Source of the DNA: a virus
Reading direction: 5' to 3' (one strand)
Virus record (IMG/VR): IMGVR_UViG_3300034198_006385
Span: 22,663 to 86,662 of that record
Length of the DNA stretch: 64,000 nucleotides
Below, one piece after another: positions 26,263 through 34,325 of the stretch; position 1 is the first letter of the stretch, and each line of letters opens with the position of its first letter. The notes under the pieces are model-generated. The model was given only the letters and a program-made list of their open reading frames with translations, was not told the origin of the DNA and did not search any database. Both the position numbers and the translations under genes were made by a program.

Positions 26263-26703
26263 ATGAAAAAGAAATTTATAGAATATTATATGAAGATTGC
26301 GGAGGAGACAGCGATGTTATCCTCCGCAAGACGTTTAAAGGCTGGTTGTGTTGCCGCGAAAAATAATCGCATCATCGCCTACGGTTATAATGGAACTCCT
26401 TCTGGATGGGATAATAATTGTGAAATAGAAAAAAATGATGGCACTCTGATTACTAAACCAGAAGTTTTACATGCCGAAATGAATTGTTTAATGAAATTAT
26501 GCCAATCAACAGAATCATCACTTGGCGCAATACTTTTTATTACTCATTCACCTTGCATGGAATGTAGCAAGGCTATATACCAGTCAGGTATAACCCATGT
26601 AATTTACAAAGACGAATATCGTCTTAATGATGGTTTGATATTTCTCAAAAAGGGAAATGTATTAGTAGAAAAATATTATGATATTATTAATGAAAAGGAT
26701 TAA
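26263..26703 (+). CDS. dCMP deaminase, 146 aa
   Basis: Start ATG 26263 is preceded by the stop of the previous gene by one base. His-Ala-Glu-Met-Asn (about residue 69) and Ser-Pro-Cys-Met-Glu-Cys (about 97) give the zinc site; 'GYNGTPSGWDNNCE' (about 45) is the dCMP deaminase nucleotide loop. It makes dUMP for ThyX, fitting the neighbouring thyX-nrdAB genes. Confidence 0.9.
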   Translation: MKKKFIEYYMKIAEETAMLSSARRLKAGCVAAKNNRIIAYGYNGTPSGWDNNCEIEKNDGTLITKPEVLHAEMNCLMKLCQSTESSLGAILFITHSPCMECSKAIYQSGITHVIYKDEYRLNDGLIFLKKGNVLVEKYYDIINEKD

Positions 26704-26705
26704 TT

Positions 26706-27695
26706 ATGTTTGATGAAAATGAGATTTCCATTAAAGCAAATGGCGGAACTGAATTAGCCAAAAGACATTTAGGGCAATTACTTCCCCAAGATTTACAAGA
26801 TAATTTTCAAATTATTTGTTCGCGAGTAAGAGACTTACAAGAAGATAAAATTCGCATCTTCTGGTGCCACGATTTATTTGCTGATCCTGAATGTAAAAAA
26901 TTAGCAGAACAATCTTTTCGCCAAAAATTTCATAAAATTGTATATGTAAGTAATTGGCAATATGATATGTTTAGAAAAGGATTAAATCTTCCTTATACTG
27001 AAAAAGATATTGTTATTGAAAATGGAATTGAGCCTATGCAATATATTCCAAATAAATCTAATGACGTAATTAATTTAGTTTATGCATCTACCCCACAAAG
27101 GGGATTAGGTATTTTAGTTCCTGTATTTGAAGCACTATACAATCATAGAAAAGATATTCATCTTCATGTATTTTCTAGTTTTAAAATTTATGGCTGGGAT
27201 GATGCGGATAAACAATTTAATGAATTATTTGAGCGGTGTAAAGCCCATCCAGCTATTACATATCACGGCTATCAGGATTACGCTACAGTGAGGCAGCAAG
27301 TCAGTCAGAGCCATATTCTGGCCTACCCTAGCATCTGGGAGGAAACATCCTGTAGAGTGCTTATAGAGGCAATGAGCGCGGGACTATTATGCGTTCATCC
27401 TAACTATGGCGCATTACCCGATACATCAGGTGGATTGACAATTATGTATCAAGGAGATGAAGATTTAAATCTTCATGCACAAATTTTTGCTAATACTTTA
27501 AATCAAGCAATTGATAAAGCAAAAAATATAGATATGGAAAATTATTCAAATCTTTTAAAGCATTATACTGATATGAGATTTGGTATTAATAAAATTTCTA
27601 AACAGTGGGAATTTTTGCTGAATGATTTACTAGATCAATATTCTACTATTGAAAGTAGAAAACTTAATAAAACTATTTTAACATTTAAATTTTAA
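26706..27695 (+). CDS. GT4-family glycosyltransferase, 329 aa
   Basis: Rossmann-type two-domain glycosyltransferase: 'VYVSNWQYDMF' and 'IENGIEP' are typical, and Pro-Ser-Ile-Trp-Glu-Glu-Thr-Ser with Glu-Ala-Met-Ser-Ala-Gly (about residues 210-230) forms the donor-binding E-x7-E motif. Donor and acceptor are unknown. A stretch at about 27230-27430 uses markedly more GC-ending codons than the rest of the gene, suggesting local recombination. Confidence 0.8.
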   Translation: MFDENEISIKANGGTELAKRHLGQLLPQDLQDNFQIICSRVRDLQEDKIRIFWCHDLFADPECKKLAEQSFRQKFHKIVYVSNWQYDMFRKGLNLPYTEKDIVIENGIEPMQYIPNKSNDVINLVYASTPQRGLGILVPVFEALYNHRKDIHLHVFSSFKIYGWDDADKQFNELFERCKAHPAITYHGYQDYATVRQQVSQSHILAYPSIWEETSCRVLIEAMSAGLLCVHPNYGALPDTSGGLTIMYQGDEDLNLHAQIFANTLNQAIDKAKNIDMENYSNLLKHYTDMRFGINKISKQWEFLLNDLLDQYSTIESRKLNKTILTFKF

Positions 27696-27705
27696 GGAAT
27701 AAACT

Positions 27706-27864
27706 ATGGCTGAATATGATATTATTTGTCAAAATTGTGGAGTTGATTGTACAATATTAGTAAATCAACCCGGAATGCTAGGATTCGTTGTTGATTTTTG
27801 CCCGATTTGTGGGGAAGAAGTTGAAAATGATAATATGGATGAAGAAGAGGATGATGAAGATTAA
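27706..27864 (+). CDS. Small zinc-ribbon protein, 52 aa
   Basis: A short frame with AAGGAATAAACT as ribosome-binding region. It carries two Cys pairs, Cys-Gln-Asn-Cys and Cys-Pro-Ile-Cys, about 25 residues apart (residues 8-36), followed by a fully acidic tail. This is a rubredoxin-like or zinc-ribbon knuckle. Function unknown; such proteins often act as transcription or replication cofactors. Confidence 0.65.
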   Translation: MAEYDIICQNCGVDCTILVNQPGMLGFVVDFCPICGEEVENDNMDEEEDDED

Positions 27865-27866
27865 AT

Positions 27867-28289
27867 ATGGATTACGATAATCCTTGGGTATATAAAAATA
27901 AAATATTTACAAGTGATGATATAGATGAATATGTTTCATTTGTCTATATCATCACAAATTTAAAAAATCATAAAAAATATATTGGCAAGAAAACTTTTGT
28001 TAATACTACACGAGTTGCCAAGAAAAATACTAAACGCCGAAAAATTGTTCGTAAAGAAAGTGATTGGAAAAAATATTATGGGAGTTCCAAATCTCTTTTA
28101 TCTGATATAGAAATATACGGAAAAGAGCATTTTCGTCGTACAATTTTACATTTATGTAAAAATAAATCTCAGGCAACCTATTATGAAGCAAAAGAACAAT
28201 TCAAAAGAGGGTGCCTTGAATCCGATAAATGGTATAATGAATGGATTTATTGTAAAATTCAAAAATCAAATATTATTTTGCGGGAATAA
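27867..28289 (+). CDS. GIY-YIG-like nuclease, 140 aa
   Basis: 'FVYIITN....KYIGKKTF' at residues about 27-45 is a GIY-YIG variant, followed by a basic stretch, 'W-K-K-Y-Y-G-S-S' and 'HLC...ATYYEAKEQF', matching a small conserved nuclease-fold protein frequent in T4-like cyanophages. It may be a free-standing homing endonuclease or a repair nuclease. It starts 2 bp after the zinc-ribbon gene. Confidence 0.75.
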   Translation: MDYDNPWVYKNKIFTSDDIDEYVSFVYIITNLKNHKKYIGKKTFVNTTRVAKKNTKRRKIVRKESDWKKYYGSSKSLLSDIEIYGKEHFRRTILHLCKNKSQATYYEAKEQFKRGCLESDKWYNEWIYCKIQKSNIILRE

Positions 28290-28515
28290 TAGATACAATA
28301 TTGGCTTTAATGAATGATCGCCATGCCATTATTTCCAGATCATAAATTCTTGCTACATGATCTGGAAATACGATAGGCGGTCCCGGTGGCCAATCTTCTT
28401 GAGGTACATATTTTAAATTTTGGGTGCATAACATATATCTAAGAGAAGCATATCCTTTTTTATAAAATATGATATATGCTATACCATCCAATAATTTATA
28501 ATTAATTATTGCCAT
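28273..28515 (-). CDS. SH3-fold DUF2693-type protein, 80 aa
   Basis: The pattern 'YASLRYMLCTQNLKYVP' followed by 'VARIYDLEIMAWRSF' resembles the small SH3-like DUF2693 proteins of phages, which have Arg-x-Met-x-C-T and a final Trp-Arg-Ser-Phe. It converges on the GIY-YIG gene with a 17-bp overlap and overlaps the glutaredoxin gene by 14 bp. Function unknown. Confidence 0.65.
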   Translation of the reverse strand: MAIINYKLLDGIAYIIFYKKGYASLRYMLCTQNLKYVPQEDWPPGPPIVFPDHVARIYDLEIMAWRSFIKANIVSIIPAK

Positions 28516-28756
28516 TTTTTGTTACAAATAAATCTGGCTGAATTACCGATAATAACATTAATTGATCATAACCCCCTATAAAATTATCATCAATAAAAAT
28601 TGCTGGTGCCGTTCTATGTGCAATTTTATTATATTTTTCTAGGGTAATATCTATTCCAATTTCTTTTTCCCTAAAATCAATTCCCCGTGAATTAAAAAAT
28701 TCCTTTGTCATAATACAAAATGGGCAATTTTTAATTGTATAAATTAATACATTCAT
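28502..28756 (-). CDS. Glutaredoxin, 84 aa
   Basis: The redox motif Cys-Pro-Phe-Cys lies at residues 11-14 and the cis-Pro 'TAPAIFID' near 51, followed by the glycine pair 'GGYDQL'. It could reduce the C-terminal cysteines of NrdA. Length is typical. Confidence 0.88.
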   Translation of the reverse strand: MNVLIYTIKNCPFCIMTKEFFNSRGIDFREKEIGIDITLEKYNKIAHRTAPAIFIDDNFIGGYDQLMLLSVIQPDLFVTKNGNN

Positions 28757-28770
28757 TATAATATTTCCTT

Positions 28771-29349
28771 TTAGTGTTTAAGATATTTAGAAACATGATA
28801 CATTGTAATTGCTGCTGCCGATGCAACATTCAATGATCTAATAACACCACGTTGTTCTAAATGATATACTTCATTTGTTGTATTGATTAAACATTCAGGA
28901 ATACCATTTTTTTCATTACCAAAAACAAAACAAAATATAAAATCATTACGAAATTCATGATTATTATAATCAATTATAATTTTATTAAAATTATCTAAAT
29001 TTTTTGATTTATATGTCTTATCAATAAAGATAGGAAATATTTTATTTGAATAACACATACTTAAAAAATTATCAGTCATTTCCTTTTCATTAGAAAAATC
29101 ATTATAATTATAACGAACATAATCAATATAATTATGTGCGCCGACAGTAGATCGAGTATCTACTTTATTTTTACCAAAAATTAAAACTTTCTTTGCTCCT
29201 AGAATATGCGCGGACCTAATTCCATTTCCAATATTATTATCATATTCAAGATTAAGAAAACAAATAGCATAAGGAAGTCTATCGTTATCAGAAATAACTT
29301 TTAATTCTTCTACTGTTTTATCTTTTAAATCATCATGCACATTATACAT
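28771..29349 (-). CDS. TrmH/SpoU-family RNA 2'-O-methyltransferase-like, 192 aa
   Basis: SPOUT motifs are visible: motif 1 'NNIGNGIRSA', motif 2 'FVFGNEKNGIP' and motif 3 'IRSLNVASAAAITMY', which form the trefoil knot binding SAM. It would methylate a ribose in tRNA or rRNA. The ATG at 29349 has AAAGG 8 bases upstream, inside the end of the rlpA-like gene, which is more plausible than the upstream codon at 29373. Confidence 0.85.
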   Translation of the reverse strand: MYNVHDDLKDKTVEELKVISDNDRLPYAICFLNLEYDNNIGNGIRSAHILGAKKVLIFGKNKVDTRSTVGAHNYIDYVRYNYNDFSNEKEMTDNFLSMCYSNKIFPIFIDKTYKSKNLDNFNKIIIDYNNHEFRNDFIFCFVFGNEKNGIPECLINTTNEVYHLEQRGVIRSLNVASAAAITMYHVSKYLKH

Positions 29350-29353
29350 TTTA

Positions 29354-29731
29354 TTAACCTTTAATAAGTTCAACTTTTAATTTTTTACTACCGATTTTGA
29401 CCATATCTAGATTTACGGCACATAGGTAGGTCATATCGAACTCTACGCCTCTAGCATATGGCCCACGGTCATTTACGCGGGCAATGATACTGCGATTATT
29501 GTCTAGGTTAGTCAAACGGACTAATGTTCCAAATGGTAATTTACGATGTGCTACAGTTAATTGATGATTAGGTGAAAATTTTTCACCATTAGCTGTTTTC
29601 TTCCCATGTTTATACCATGATGCTTTAGCATAATAAGTTTTAGTAATAGTAACATTATTATCTGTAGCATACGCAGCGTTGCTTATCAAAAGTGATGATA
29701 GCATCAGTGCTACTGCTGCAAATTTTTTCAA
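29354..29731 (-). CDS. RlpA-like secreted protein (double-psi beta-barrel), 125 aa
   Basis: The TTG at 29731 follows a perfect AAGGAG at 7 bases. Starting there gives a textbook signal peptide (Lys-Lys, a hydrophobic run, Ala-Tyr-Ala cleavage). The mature part 'ASWYKHGKKTANGEKF...LPFGTLVRLTN...VNDRGPY' is the RlpA barrel with catalytic-type Asp-Arg-Gly. RlpA proteins act on peptidoglycan in the periplasm, so this may aid lysis or entry. It was probably acquired from a host. Confidence 0.85.
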   Translation of the reverse strand: MKKFAAVALMLSSLLISNAAYATDNNVTITKTYYAKASWYKHGKKTANGEKFSPNHQLTVAHRKLPFGTLVRLTNLDNNRSIIARVNDRGPYARGVEFDMTYLCAVNLDMVKIGSKKLKVELIKG

Positions 29732-29740
29732 AGTAATTCT

Positions 29741-29776
29741 CCTTAAAAACAAAATCGGCGGCATAGACCGCCGATT
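29741..29776 (-). terminator. Rho-independent terminator after the VWA gene
   Basis: Inverted arms 29753-29761 and 29768-29776 (AATCGGCGG/CCGCCGATT, 6-base loop) are followed on the minus strand by a T-rich run (29752-29741). It ends transcription of the gene at 29806-30417. The same segment lies just upstream of the RlpA ribosome-binding site. Confidence 0.8.
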
Positions 29777-29805
29777 GTATAGCCTATTATTATTGCTGGC
29801 AAGTA

Positions 29806-30417
29806 TTACTTGCTGGCTTCCTCTAGTTTTGCCTTTGTTGACGATTCATAAAATTCTGATGCACGCAGCCCACTTTGAAAATAATTTTGTGTAACTGCTG
29901 ATGCAATTCCCATACCTAAATTCATAGTATTATGATTTAAATTAATATTACGAGAATTATCAAATACCCCAAATGTATTTTTTGCTACATCTGCAATACC
30001 ATCAAAATTTGCTCCCATAAAAACCACATCATAATTATATTTAGCAATCAAATTTTTAGTCATTTCTTTTACATCAATAGCTTTAAAATGTTTAGATGTA
30101 TTTTCATAATTATTTGTTAGCATAACTAGAATAGCATTTTTTGCACCAGAATCCATCATATTATGCATAATACGTGCAGCGGAATCTAATAATGGTGTTG
30201 AACCACGAGGTTGAATTTCATTAGAAGAAATATCTTTCCAATTTTTTCGTGTAGTATTACGAACAATATCATAACTATATGAATCAAATACCGCAACAAT
30301 AATATCAGCATCTTTAATTGGTTCAATATATTTATTAATACCTGAGATAGTTTCATCCCAAATATTAACCATTGATCCAGAACGATCAAGAAGAAAATAT
30401 AGTTTATTTTTACTCAT
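29806..30417 (-). CDS. VWA-domain protein, 203 aa
   Basis: A von Willebrand factor A fold is evident from the MIDAS start Asp-Arg-Ser-Gly-Ser-Met (residue 11) and Gly-Ser-Thr-Pro-Leu (about 70), with 'MLTNNYENTS' at about 100. In phage VWA proteins the last motif is usually T-D-G; here the Asp is Asn, so metal binding may be altered. Role is unknown; T4-like phages often carry one. A terminator follows the gene. Confidence 0.75.
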   Translation of the reverse strand: MSKNKLYFLLDRSGSMVNIWDETISGINKYIEPIKDADIIVAVFDSYSYDIVRNTTRKNWKDISSNEIQPRGSTPLLDSAARIMHNMMDSGAKNAILVMLTNNYENTSKHFKAIDVKEMTKNLIAKYNYDVVFMGANFDGIADVAKNTFGVFDNSRNINLNHNTMNLGMGIASAVTQNYFQSGLRASEFYESSTKAKLEEASK

Positions 30418-30482
30418 TATTTATTTTATCTTTATTGTTTGTTGAACACATAAGATTTATTAATAGAAATTCTACCTAATAA

Positions 30483-31022
30483 TTAAATCCAGGGGGGTGG
30501 TTGACGGTTTTTCCAACTATGTAGGTGGGATTTACCAAATTTATAATAATTACGATAATTTTCGACAGAATCATCACTGATAATATATTCCTCTGGCATG
30601 GCGCATGGAATTTTAGTTAAACCAATATCTGATATATTTTTAGGAGAAATATGTAAAATATTATTTAATTCATAATTAGTGCAATATGAATGAATTTTTC
30701 CATAACGATGTGTATATTCCAAATGAAGATGTGTTAGATATTTAACTAACCAATAATAATTATCTCGTGATTCACGAACCCAAACTGCACTTGGATGATT
30801 CTGATGTGTCGCCTTTAATAAAACACGATTTGTAATAGGATCATCCAATTTCCAAATTTTATTGCGGCGACCATTCTTGATAATCGTTTCTTCTTTACCA
30901 TCAAGAACACGGTGGGCAGTTGATAATAGTTGTGTTGATTCAAGAATCATTTTTACAGTATGACGATCAACTGCCCATACCGCCGAAGTAACATAACTGT
31001 GATCAAGATAGAAAATATTCAT
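30483..31022 (-). CDS. Conserved T4-like phage protein (possible pyrimidine-dimer glycosylase fold), 179 aa
   Basis: 'MNIFYLDHS', 'DRHTVKMILESTQLLSTAHR', 'HPSAVWVRES' and a C-terminal 'Y-R-N-Y-Y-K-F-x-K ... W-K-N-R' block are highly conserved in marine T4-like phages. Some family members are annotated as pyrimidine-dimer DNA glycosylase-like. The conserved N-terminal His/Arg residues fit a nucleic-acid enzyme. Activity is unproven. Confidence 0.65.
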   Translation of the reverse strand: MNIFYLDHSYVTSAVWAVDRHTVKMILESTQLLSTAHRVLDGKEETIIKNGRRNKIWKLDDPITNRVLLKATHQNHPSAVWVRESRDNYYWLVKYLTHLHLEYTHRYGKIHSYCTNYELNNILHISPKNISDIGLTKIPCAMPEEYIISDDSVENYRNYYKFGKSHLHSWKNRQPPPWI

Positions 31023-31039
31023 AATATAAAAAACTCATG

Positions 31040-31414
31040 TTAAAAATTTGGGGCGCGGCGCTGAATGAAATTTGATTGATAATTGGTGAAATTATAGAAT
31101 CGTTTCACACAGGCAATCGCAACATCTACATCATACGGCTTACAAGAGAAAATGTCAATATATCCAGAGCCATCAATGTCAACAAAATGTGCGGTGATAT
31201 TTGACGTTTCAATTAATTGCACTAAACTATAACCAGCTTTATCGGGATCGTGTGTGGCAAAATGTTTAATTGTTGGTTCGCCATATGCAACCATATCAAT
31301 TTCTTCAATTAATACTTTAAGAAAATTTTTGTGATTTTCAACGTCTTTAATTTTATCCATATCACATCCACAAACATCAAGTAGTAGATGATACCCCCAA
31401 TAATTATACGACAT
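31040..31414 (-). CDS. S-adenosylmethionine decarboxylase-like paralogue lacking the ESH processing motif, 124 aa
   Basis: 'WGYHLLLDVCGCD' aligns with the start of the SpeD next door (GKHLLVDFCGCP), and 'GYIDIFSCKPYD' aligns with its end. The self-processing ESHLS of SpeD is replaced by Glu-Thr-Ser-Asn-Ile, so formation of the pyruvoyl group is not expected by the usual route. It may be a non-catalytic partner or a different decarboxylase. It lies 3 bp from speD. Confidence 0.75.
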   Translation of the reverse strand: MSYNYWGYHLLLDVCGCDMDKIKDVENHKNFLKVLIEEIDMVAYGEPTIKHFATHDPDKAGYSLVQLIETSNITAHFVDIDGSGYIDIFSCKPYDVDVAIACVKRFYNFTNYQSNFIQRRAPNF

Positions 31415-31417
31415 AAC

Positions 31418-31762
31418 TTATCCTCTGATTTCTAGTTTAATTTTGCTGGTCTTTGGTTGAAAATAATTTAGTAATATATCCATCATATCTTCAGGATTGC
31501 AATTCCCACACATGAAGGCATCAATCGCACAATACCCTACTTCCGGCCAAGAGTGAAGAGAAAGGTGACTCTCGGCTAGAATAATTACGCCGGTAACTCC
31601 GTATTCATCACCAAAATGATGCATGTGACTAAAGATAACAGTGGCGCCACAATGTAATGCAGCGCCTTTAAGTAAATCTTCAATTTCAATAGGGTTGTTT
31701 AATCTATTGGATGGACAGCCACAAAAATCAACTAATAAATGTTTCCCACCTGCTGGAACCAT
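31418..31762 (-). CDS. speD: S-adenosylmethionine decarboxylase proenzyme SpeD, 114 aa
   Basis: The full class 1b signature is present: 'GKHLLVDFCGC' and Ala-Glu-Ser-His-Leu-Ser-Leu-His-Ser-Trp-Pro-Glu at about residue 58, with the pyruvoyl Ser after Glu and the downstream catalytic Cys in Ala-Phe-Met-Cys-Gly. It supplies decarboxylated SAM for spermidine synthesis, which may help pack DNA. The adjacent paralogue shares the fold but not the motif. Confidence 0.9.
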   Translation of the reverse strand: MVPAGGKHLLVDFCGCPSNRLNNPIEIEDLLKGAALHCGATVIFSHMHHFGDEYGVTGVIILAESHLSLHSWPEVGYCAIDAFMCGNCNPEDMMDILLNYFQPKTSKIKLEIRG

Positions 31763-31797
31763 ATCGCTCTCCTATAGAATAAACAATAAAGCCCTAT

Positions 31798-32175
31798 TTA
31801 GGTGTAATACGGAACAACATGAATTTCAAATTTACGATTGAAATCTAAATTTTCAAAAATATAATCATATGATACCCACAATCTATCCCAAATATATTGA
31901 TCATATTGTTTACATTCATTGGGATTGATAGAAGTAATTTCCGAATCTTGACATGGTTCATATGTTGAAATATGTTTACCAATAATTAAATAATTTCCAC
32001 TCATTACATCAGGAAGAAATAAATCTTGATCGCGTCCATCATAATAATTGTGTATCTCTTTATCGTCAGTATCGGTGTTATTATCACCAAAAATATATGG
32101 ATCAAATTTTGCAATTAATCTTTTATCATTAATTAAAATACCATACCAAACTTGAACAGTAAAGTTTGTGCTCAT
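31798..32175 (-). CDS. Hypothetical protein, 125 aa
   Basis: Not recognised. Mixed beta-rich chain beginning 'STNFTVQVWYGILI' with an acidic loop and a Trp/Tyr-rich C-terminus. Ordinary length and ribosome-binding site. Function unknown. Confidence 0.55.
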   Translation of the reverse strand: MSTNFTVQVWYGILINDKRLIAKFDPYIFGDNNTDTDDKEIHNYYDGRDQDLFLPDVMSGNYLIIGKHISTYEPCQDSEITSINPNECKQYDQYIWDRLWVSYDYIFENLDFNRKFEIHVVPYYT

Positions 32176-32179
32176 TTTC

Positions 32180-32386
32180 TCATACCTTCTCTAAACAGGA
32201 TTTACTTGTTCCAAACGTTTTAAACAAAGAATATTCCGGTGGTAGATCATCCATCTGTAATGAGAATATTTCTGAGGATTCCCAATAAGAATTTCCAATA
32301 ATTGTTCCAATTTTACCTAGAAGAAAATGATCTTCTGGAAAATTAATTATTCTAACTCTGTCACCAATTTTTAATTCCATATCCAT
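32180..32386 (-). CDS. Small SH3/KOW-like protein, 68 aa
   Basis: Start chosen at ATG 32386, which has AGGA at a good distance. 'LKIGDRVRIINFPEDHFLLGKIGTII' is a KOW/SH3-type barrel pattern (G-D-x-V-x-I ... G-x-x-G-T-I). Likely a small binding protein; function unknown. Confidence 0.55.
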   Translation of the reverse strand: MDMELKIGDRVRIINFPEDHFLLGKIGTIIGNSYWESSEIFSLQMDDLPPEYSLFKTFGTSKSCLEKV

Positions 32387-32397
32387 GATACAAATTC

Positions 32398-32787
32398 CTA
32401 AACAGCTAATACCCAATAAATTAAAGCAATGTATGTGATTTGATGAAGATATTGATCAAATCCAGTTAACCACCAAAATTGATTATGTGTTGTTGGTTCC
32501 TATTGCATGATGCGATTGATATTCATTTTAGCCCAATCAATATGATAATGAGCAATATAATCAATTGCGAAAATAAAAAGAATTTCATCTGGCATCAAGG
32601 CGCGTTGAAAATACCCCATAACTAAAAAGAAACATAGAGCGGTTCCACTGGCATTTTTTGCTGCGTGCAATACGCCGCCCGCGTGACCATACGTTCCTTT
32701 ATTAGACCATTCAAATTTGGGTTGCCAAATCCAATCAATAATTAAATGTTTACATTGTAGAAAAAACATTAACCAAATAGCTGTCAT
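32398..32787 (-). pseudogene. DUF3307-type membrane protein interrupted by an in-frame TAG
   Basis: The first 95 codons encode a membrane protein of the DUF3307 type ('LQCKHLIIDWIWQ'). They stop at TAG 32502-32500, after Met-Gln. The same frame continues without shift for 33 codons (Glu-Pro-Thr-Thr ... QFWWLTGFDQYLHQITYIAL) to a second TAG at 32400-32398, and this extension reads like the missing last helices of the family. TAG ends other genes here, so this is a nonsense mutation, a sequencing error or leaky CAA-TAG readthrough, not a recoded stop. I give the whole frame. Confidence 0.7.
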
Positions 32788-32805
32788 AATCTAAATCCTT
32801 ATGAA

Positions 32806-33699
32806 TTAAAATTCATCACCAGTGTAACCTTGTTTACGTGCATTCTTTTTTCTTTTAGCCAAATTATATGCGTGGTTCACGTCATCACTAAATCCATGAT
32901 CCCTAGCAACGATATGTTCCGTGCCATTGGGATGCTTCCATACACCCATATTGCCGATATCGCTATAGTCAGATGGGTTAGTGCCACCATTTGCGTGATA
33001 GGCAAGAAATTTTTCAACTAAAGGATGATCTTCCAATCTGTCCATATGTTCATCATATTTTTTTCCACTATCCCAATAATTTCCTTTAGCCCGTTGATGT
33101 GAACGAAAAAGAACTTTTACAAAATCATTGTGAGTAATACCATCGGGAAATTCTGGCGTCTTTGTCATTTTCTCAAATTTAGAATGAGTGATATTTTCAA
33201 CGTGACCAACATCAGACCACATATGATTTTTTTCATCATGATCTATTAATGGTGGGAAAACACCCATTTTATTTGTTTTGTATGCCTTTGTTCCATTCTC
33301 TATGTCACGGGATAATACTCTGTGATGATCAGTGAAGGAATCACCATTTTCGGCGTGATTTTGCATTTGCCCCAATGTCATTCCATCATAATAATCTTTA
33401 TTGTGGTGTGCATCTAAAGTTGAACGAATAGCAATTTTTGTTCCGTATGGAATGTGATGTGTTTGACCATCAATTGTAATTTGCGCGGGTTCTTTATGTT
33501 TAATGTAAGCACGAGATGATCCTGATGGCATATTACCTTCAACGCCCGTAGGTTCACCACGTTCAGATAATTCTTTAATTTTGTTTACAACAAGTGTCTT
33601 TCTGTTCTTGGAACTTGGTGGCGCTTGAACAATTGCCTTTAATTCGGGGTGCAATTCCTCAGTAATTAAACTTCTAATGAATGTCTTGAAATTATCCAT
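32806..33699 (-). CDS. Putative packaged phage protein with capsid-targeting-like leader, 297 aa
   Basis: The N-terminus 'MDNFKTFIRSLITEEL' fits the F-K-x-F-I...E pattern of T4 internal head proteins, so it may be packaged and processed at the following Glu. The rest is His/Asp-rich and basic, with 'GYTGDEF' at the end; no catalytic signature is certain. It is preceded on the minus strand by tRNA-Thr. Function unknown. Confidence 0.6.
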   Translation of the reverse strand: MDNFKTFIRSLITEELHPELKAIVQAPPSSKNRKTLVVNKIKELSERGEPTGVEGNMPSGSSRAYIKHKEPAQITIDGQTHHIPYGTKIAIRSTLDAHHNKDYYDGMTLGQMQNHAENGDSFTDHHRVLSRDIENGTKAYKTNKMGVFPPLIDHDEKNHMWSDVGHVENITHSKFEKMTKTPEFPDGITHNDFVKVLFRSHQRAKGNYWDSGKKYDEHMDRLEDHPLVEKFLAYHANGGTNPSDYSDIGNMGVWKHPNGTEHIVARDHGFSDDVNHAYNLAKRKKNARKQGYTGDEF

Positions 33700-33729
33700 A
33701 AATATATCCTCTGTTTTTGAAATTATTTA

Positions 33730-33804
33730 TGGAGCACCCACCCAGGATTGAACTGAAAATTGAAGATTACAAATCTACTGTTTTGCCAATTAAACTATAG
33801 GTGC
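33730..33804 (-). tRNA. trnT: tRNA-Thr (anticodon TGT), 75 nt
   Basis: Acceptor arms GCACCTA/TGGGTGC pair, the D-stem is GTTT/AAAC and the T-loop TTCAATC is standard. The anticodon loop TTTGTAA gives TGT. CCA is encoded. One U:U mismatch lies in the anticodon stem. It reads ACA codons, which are frequent in this AT-rich phage. Confidence 0.82.
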
Positions 33805-33809
33805 TTTCA

Positions 33810-34040
33810 TTACATGTTAGCTAAAGCTGTTCGTCCATCTGAAAATTCGGTCCATGTCTGAAAATATATAGCATACTTGGTGCCTTTTTCATTTGGGCGA
33901 AAATGATGTGATTTCCATCCTTCCCGAACCTTTCCTTTAATTGGACCATAAATTCCAACAGGAATTTCATCACCAATTACGATGACAGTATCATCTTTCA
34001 TATCTTTAAGAAGTTCTTTTAATTCACCAACGGTAATCAT
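33810..34040 (-). CDS. Small conserved phage protein, 76 aa
   Basis: 'MITVGELKELLKDMKDDTVIVI' has the same layout as the 70-aa protein at 19918-20130: a helix, then an Asp-rich turn, then beta strands. It is directly followed by the tRNA-Thr. Function unknown. Confidence 0.55.
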   Translation of the reverse strand: MITVGELKELLKDMKDDTVIVIGDEIPVGIYGPIKGKVREGWKSHHFRPNEKGTKYAIYFQTWTEFSDGRTALANM

Positions 34041-34325
34041 TTATTCTTCTTTTCCATTTACGTAGCCATCAATAAATTTTGGGAAATTTCTTTTAAATTT
34101 ATCTTTATCCCAATTAAGAATTTGTCCGGTGTCAAGATCAATGTTTAAATAAACATAATCACCATAATGTTCTTCTGGCATAAAGGAAGGGACATATCCT
34201 TCATAATTTAAAATTGAATTATTATTTGTGTCAACAAACTCGGCACAAAAATCGTCTCTAACTTTTAGATACATTTTCATAACATTGATATCGACTTCAA
34301 CTGGCTTATTTACTTTAATTTTCAT
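34041..34325 (-). CDS. Hypothetical protein, 94 aa
   Basis: I start at ATG 34325 because AGGGG precedes it; the longer frame upstream is not supported by a ribosome-binding site. Beta-rich with an acidic middle and a basic end. Starts 10 bp inside the upstream gene and ends next to 33810-34040. Function unknown. Confidence 0.55.
   Translation of the reverse strand: MKIKVNKPVEVDINVMKMYLKVRDDFCAEFVDTNNNSILNYEGYVPSFMPEEHYGDYVYLNIDLDTGQILNWDKDKFKRNFPKFIDGYVNGKEE

Noticed and set aside
32398-32787. Genome-wide recoding of TAG to Gln
   Set aside because: TAG ends the genes at 14491 and 18831 in normal positions, and readthrough there gives no sensible extension.
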